From assembly GCA_905214265.1 (NCBI GenBank), contig CAJMLQ010000030.1:1-26548 (forward strand): DNA of 26,548 nt. Reading direction: 5' to 3'. The translations under genes and the position numbers were made by a program. Shown here piece after piece: positions 23,667 through 26,548 of this stretch. A model generated the notes under the pieces. The model was not told the origin of the DNA. It saw only the letters and a list, made by a program, of their open reading frames with translations, and made no database searches. Every line of letters begins with the position of its first letter. Position 1 is the stretch's first letter. This stretch comes from an uncultured bacterium. Its GTDB lineage: Bacteria; Bacillota; Clostridia; Oscillospirales; Ruminococcaceae.

Positions 23667-24008
23667 ATGAAATGCACATATTGCGGCAGACAATTTGCCG
23701 GAGAAGGGGCGTATTGCAGCGAACGCTGCCGGAAACACAGCGAGGCAGCCGGCCATCTGGCAGAAAAAACACGGATCCCTTTTTGGGCCGCAACGGCCGT
23801 GGCAGGTGCTATCCTGCTGCTCGGCGTAGTTTTTTTGATTGCGGACAGCATCAATCAGGCGTTCCTGCTATTTGGCGGAGCGGCCGCGCTGGAGGGCCTG
23901 ACTCTGGTGGTGCTGCCCCGCGGAAAGCGCGGCGGAAGCACCATAAGCCAAATTCTTGGAGGAGTCCTTTTCGCGCTGGGGCTGATCTGCGTCATCCTTT
24001 GGCGCTGA
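23667..24008 (+). CDS. Small zinc-ribbon membrane protein, function unknown
   Basis: A 113-aa protein with an N-terminal zinc-ribbon-like knuckle, C3-x2-C6-x10-C17-x3-C21, then three hydrophobic segments at about residues 37-59, 64-82 and 93-112. The cytoplasmic or external side of the zinc knuckle cannot be told. The ATG at 23667 has AAAGGAG about 11 nt upstream; the ATG at 23598 lies inside the -10 element and is rejected. No named family is recognised. Its stop TGA directly abuts the stop of the convergent gene with no base between and no terminator visible. Confidence 0.75.
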   Translation: MKCTYCGRQFAGEGAYCSERCRKHSEAAGHLAEKTRIPFWAATAVAGAILLLGVVFLIADSINQAFLLFGGAAALEGLTLVVLPRGKRGGSTISQILGGVLFALGLICVILWR

Positions 24009-24683
24009 TCATTCCTGGTTTTCAAACAGCTCGGACAGCACCCGCGGGCCGTACTCCCGGGTGCCCAGGCCGGCGATTTGCCGGGTCAGGTTTCCGTTGA
24101 GGATATTCCGCGGTTCGGCTTTCAGAAAAATGGAGATGCACAGCAGCTCATCTTTGATCCGCCGGCGTCGGAGCAGGCGCTCCTTGAGCATCCGGTAGGC
24201 CCGGTAGCCGCCGGCGGCATTTAGAGAGGTAAACTCCACATAATGCTCGATGTCGCAGAGCTCGGCGCTGACGTTCCGGAGCTCTTCGATCAGCGCCTGC
24301 TTGCGTTCCAGCAGCGCCTCATAATAATGCTTGAATTCATCCGCCTTGGCGAGCCATTCATCCAAAAAGGCGGCTTTTTCATTTTTTTCCGCCTCCTCCT
24401 GGGCTTTAAGGGCTTCCCGGCCGCGGCGAGGATTTGTGGGCTTCTCCGGAGCAGGGGCGGTGTCAGAAGCGGAGGAAGCATCCGGTTCCGGAGGCTTCCA
24501 AGGCTGGATGGACCAGCCGCCGCGCTCCTTGGGCTTGATCATATTGGCAAGGATGTTGTTGGCTTTGGTCTGGGTGAGGACGGTGGCGGCAAGGGGATCG
24601 GCGACCCGGATCCAGTGACTGCCGTCATTAATGCTGAAAAAGCCGCCGTCCTGATGGATGAGAACAAATTGTTTCTCGGGCAT
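24009..24683 (-). CDS. Coiled-coil protein of unknown function
   Basis: A 224-aa soluble protein I do not recognise. Residues 1-55 form a small globular-looking part (HQDGGFFSINDGSHWIRVAD). Residues about 60-90 are a Pro/Ser/Ala-rich linker. Residues about 90-145 are strongly charged and helix-forming (KAQEEAEKNEKAAFLDEW, LLERKQALIEELRNV), probably a coiled coil. The rest is basic and helical (MLKERLLRRRRIKDELL). It has no signal peptide or membrane helix. ATG 24683 has AAAGGAG 9-10 nt upstream. A strong promoter lies about 140 nt further upstream and the leader has two hairpins. Basic patches and the coiled coil leave room for a nucleic-acid or structural role, but that is speculation. Confidence 0.75.
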   Translation of the reverse strand: MPEKQFVLIHQDGGFFSINDGSHWIRVADPLAATVLTQTKANNILANMIKPKERGGWSIQPWKPPEPDASSASDTAPAPEKPTNPRRGREALKAQEEAEKNEKAAFLDEWLAKADEFKHYYEALLERKQALIEELRNVSAELCDIEHYVEFTSLNAAGGYRAYRMLKERLLRRRRIKDELLCISIFLKAEPRNILNGNLTRQIAGLGTREYGPRVLSELFENQE

Positions 24684-24830
24684 ATTTGGTTACTCCTTTG
24701 CGGTCATTTCGGGAAGCAGAGCTGGAAGAGAAGTCCGCAGAATGACAGGACCCCCGGGGAGAAAGCCGCAAATCCCCGGGAGGGAAAAGGGCTGGCCCCC
24801 TTTTCCATTGTGGCAGATGTCTTTAAAGTT
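24684..24830 (-). promoter_or_regulatory. Leader of the coiled-coil gene with two tandem hairpins
   Basis: Part of the 357-nt divergent gap. Read on the minus strand, a 9-bp perfect stem (24783-24806, GGAAAAGGG with CCCTTTTCC) is followed by an 8-bp perfect stem (24753-24780, CCCGGGGA with TCCCCGGG). Neither has a following T-run, so they look like regulatory or stabilising leader folds rather than terminators. Confidence 0.45.
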
Positions 24831-24859
24831 ATTATAACACACGTTGCGTAGTTTTACAA
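24831..24859 (-). promoter_or_regulatory. Promoter of the coiled-coil protein gene
   Basis: Minus strand TTGTAA (24854-24859), 17-nt spacer, TATAAT (24831-24836). Confidence 0.75.
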
Positions 24860-24959
24860 TTTTTCCCGCGAAATCTTGTGGTATCCCCTACCAGAAATGT
24901 CAATTTTGAGAGCAAAATTTCGGCAGATAGCCAAAAATTAAGAAAATGTAACGATTTTG

Positions 24960-24988
24960 TTGAAATAATGCGAAAAATGTTGTATAGT
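24960..24988 (+). promoter_or_regulatory. Promoter of the NhaC-family antiporter gene
   Basis: TTGAAA (24960-24965), 17-nt spacer, TATAGT (24983-24988), about 50 nt before the ATG. Confidence 0.75.
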
Positions 24989-25040
24989 AATTCCGGACAC
25001 TTTTTCACTTTATCAAATCATAACACGAAAGAGGGATTCT

Positions 25041-26548
25041 ATGGAGATGGTAGAAGTAGGCTGGCTGTCGGTACTGCCGCCGGTCATCGCGATCGTGCTC
25101 GCCCTTCTAACCAAGGAGGTTATTTCCTCCCTGATGGTGGGGATTCTTTCCGGAACGCTGATTTATTCCTGTTATACGGCTTCCGGTGCGGGAATCACTG
25201 TAAAAACGGTAGAAAACACCTTTTCTCTGATGGCGAACAAGTTGGCAGACAACGTCAACATCATTTTGTTTCTCTGCCTGCTGGGTGCGCTGGTTGCTGT
25301 GATCAGCCGGGCGGGCGGTTCTGCCGCATACGGCGCATGGGCCAGCCGGAAGCTCAAGGGACGGCGTTCCTCCCAGCTTGCCACGGCTGCTCTGGGCGTG
25401 ATTATTTTTATTGACGATTATTTCAACTGCCTCACCGTGGGGACTGTTATGAAGCCTGTCACCGACAAGCACCGCATTTCCCGGGCAAAGCTCGCGTACA
25501 TCATCGATGCGACGGCGGCTCCCATCTGCATCATCGCCCCAATCTCCAGCTGGGCGGCAGCGGTCGGCTCCAATCTGAAAGATGCCGGCGGATTTGACAG
25601 CACGATGGGCGCCTTTGTCGCTGCCATTCCCTACAACCTTTACGCTTTGCTTTCAATTCTGCTGGTGGTTATTTTCTGCTGTACCAACCTGGATTTCGGC
25701 CCCATGGGCAAAGTGCAGAAGCTGGCCGAGGAGACCGGCGATCTGGGCGCGGTGGATGCACCGGCGGAAAGTGAAAAGCAGGTTTCGTCCAAAGGGCAGG
25801 TCTATGATCTGATTATCCCGGTAGTGGGCCTTATCATTTTCTCCATTCTGGCAATGCTCTATACCGGGGAGTTCTTCAGCGGACAGGGCGTGTCCATTGC
25901 CGACGCCTTCGGCAACTGCGACTCTGCGGCATCCCTGGTGCTGGGAGGCTTCGGTGGGATCCTGGTGGCATTCCTCCTGTTCATCCCCCGGCGTGTTGTG
26001 AAGTTCCGCGATTTCATGGACGGAATCGGCGAGGGCATCAAGTCCATGGTGCCGGCCTGCATCATCCTGACGCTGGCCTGGACGATCAGCGGCGTCTGCC
26101 GCGACCTGCTGGGCACCGGCGAATACGTTGGCGAGCTGGTTCGCCACTTTAACATGTCCCTGTACTTCCTGCCCGCGATCATCTTTGTGGTGGCAGCGCT
26201 GCTCTCTTTCTCCACCGGCACGGCGTGGGGGACCTTCGGCATCCTGATCCCCATTGTCATGGTGGTAATGGAGCCTGCGGGAGATGTGAAGCTGCTGACC
26301 GTCGCTTTGGCGGCGACCTTGGCTGGTTCGGTTTTCGGCGACCACTGCTCCCCCATCTCCGATACGACGATTCTTTCGTCCACCGGCGCAGGGTGCAACC
26401 ACCTTCAGCATGTCTCGACCCAGATGCCATACGCGCTTCTGACGGCGGCAGCCAGCTTCTGCGGATACCTGGTAGCCGGGTTGAGCAAGGGGAATATTTA
26501 TCTGACCCTTGGCACTGGCGTTGTCGTTCTGGTAGGAGCTGTCCTTCT
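25041..26548 (+). CDS. NhaC-family Na+/H+ antiporter (3'-truncated)
   Basis: Polytopic inner-membrane secondary transporter; 502 codons are visible and the frame is open at the window end. It starts at ATG 25041 after GAGGG. Family signatures include IDDYFNCLTVGTVMKPVTDK (residues about 121-140), the repeat-like ICIIAPISSWAAAVG, STGTAWGTFGI and FGDHCSPISDTTILSSTGAG near residues 432-452. Members exchange Na+ for H+ or couple such exchange to organic solutes (MleN exchanges malate and lactate), so the substrate may not be ions alone. A charged cytoplasmic loop (AEETGDLGAVDAPAESEKQ) divides the two halves. About ten or more hydrophobic segments are visible. It has its own promoter, divergent from the coiled-coil gene. 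Confidence 0.92.
   Translation, partial: MEMVEVGWLSVLPPVIAIVLALLTKEVISSLMVGILSGTLIYSCYTASGAGITVKTVENTFSLMANKLADNVNIILFLCLLGALVAVISRAGGSAAYGAWASRKLKGRRSSQLATAALGVIIFIDDYFNCLTVGTVMKPVTDKHRISRAKLAYIIDATAAPICIIAPISSWAAAVGSNLKDAGGFDSTMGAFVAAIPYNLYALLSILLVVIFCCTNLDFGPMGKVQKLAEETGDLGAVDAPAESEKQVSSKGQVYDLIIPVVGLIIFSILAMLYTGEFFSGQGVSIADAFGNCDSAASLVLGGFGGILVAFLLFIPRRVVKFRDFMDGIGEGIKSMVPACIILTLAWTISGVCRDLLGTGEYVGELVRHFNMSLYFLPAIIFVVAALLSFSTGTAWGTFGILIPIVMVVMEPAGDVKLLTVALAATLAGSVFGDHCSPISDTTILSSTGAGCNHLQHVSTQMPYALLTAAASFCGYLVAGLSKGNIYLTLGTGVVVLVGAVL

Noticed and set aside
1..26548. CRISPR arrays, tRNA or rRNA genes, insertion sequences
   Set aside because: No regularly spaced direct repeats, cloverleaf sequences, rRNA segments or transposase frames were seen.

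Overview
The window looks like a chromosomal segment of a GC-rich, anaerobic gut-type Clostridium relative, most plausibly Oscillospiraceae. The grounds are strong AGGAGG-type ribosome sites, sigma-A promoters, Firmicutes-style ABC sugar permeases with an AraC-type membrane sensor, a GGGtGRT gene beside a NifU-like gene, and an NhaC antiporter. The genus is inference. No tRNA, rRNA, CRISPR array, transposase or phage gene was seen.

Layout. 1-1658: end of an ABC exporter. 1659-2942: a structured leader and a radical SAM/SPASM enzyme. 3136-4014: tyrA, convergent with a ROK-type regulator (4071-5231) across a shared terminator. 5232-6243: a decayed patch with a serine-hydrolase remnant. 6244-7299: a membrane-anchored GH25 lysozyme on the minus strand. 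7556-8569: gap (GAPDH). 8702-10421: a two-gene unit of a NifU-like protein and a GGGtGRT protein. 10668-11711: an alpha/beta hydrolase behind a consensus promoter. 11906-13327: a small ribbon-helix-helix protein divergent from a broken secreted cell-wall-binding repeat protein.

13537-23415 is the most interesting part. A membrane-anchored AraC-type sensor-regulator precedes a six-gene operon: lipoprotein solute-binding protein, two LplB/LplC-type permeases, an ADP-ribosylglycohydrolase-family enzyme and two different uroporphyrinogen-decarboxylase-family proteins, closed by a strong terminator. The second of these keeps the His-x-Cys plus Cys pattern of zinc-dependent corrinoid methyltransferases. 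No ordinary glycoside hydrolase is present. This looks like an uptake-and-breakdown pathway for an unidentified substrate, possibly a glycosidic or methylated compound, in which the glycohydrolase cleaves and the URO-D-like proteins act on the product. That function is inference.

23667-24683: a zinc-ribbon membrane protein whose stop codon abuts that of a convergent, unrecognised coiled-coil protein. 25041-26548: an NhaC-family antiporter cut by the window end. Most transcription units have clear promoters and stem-loop terminators, which are listed.
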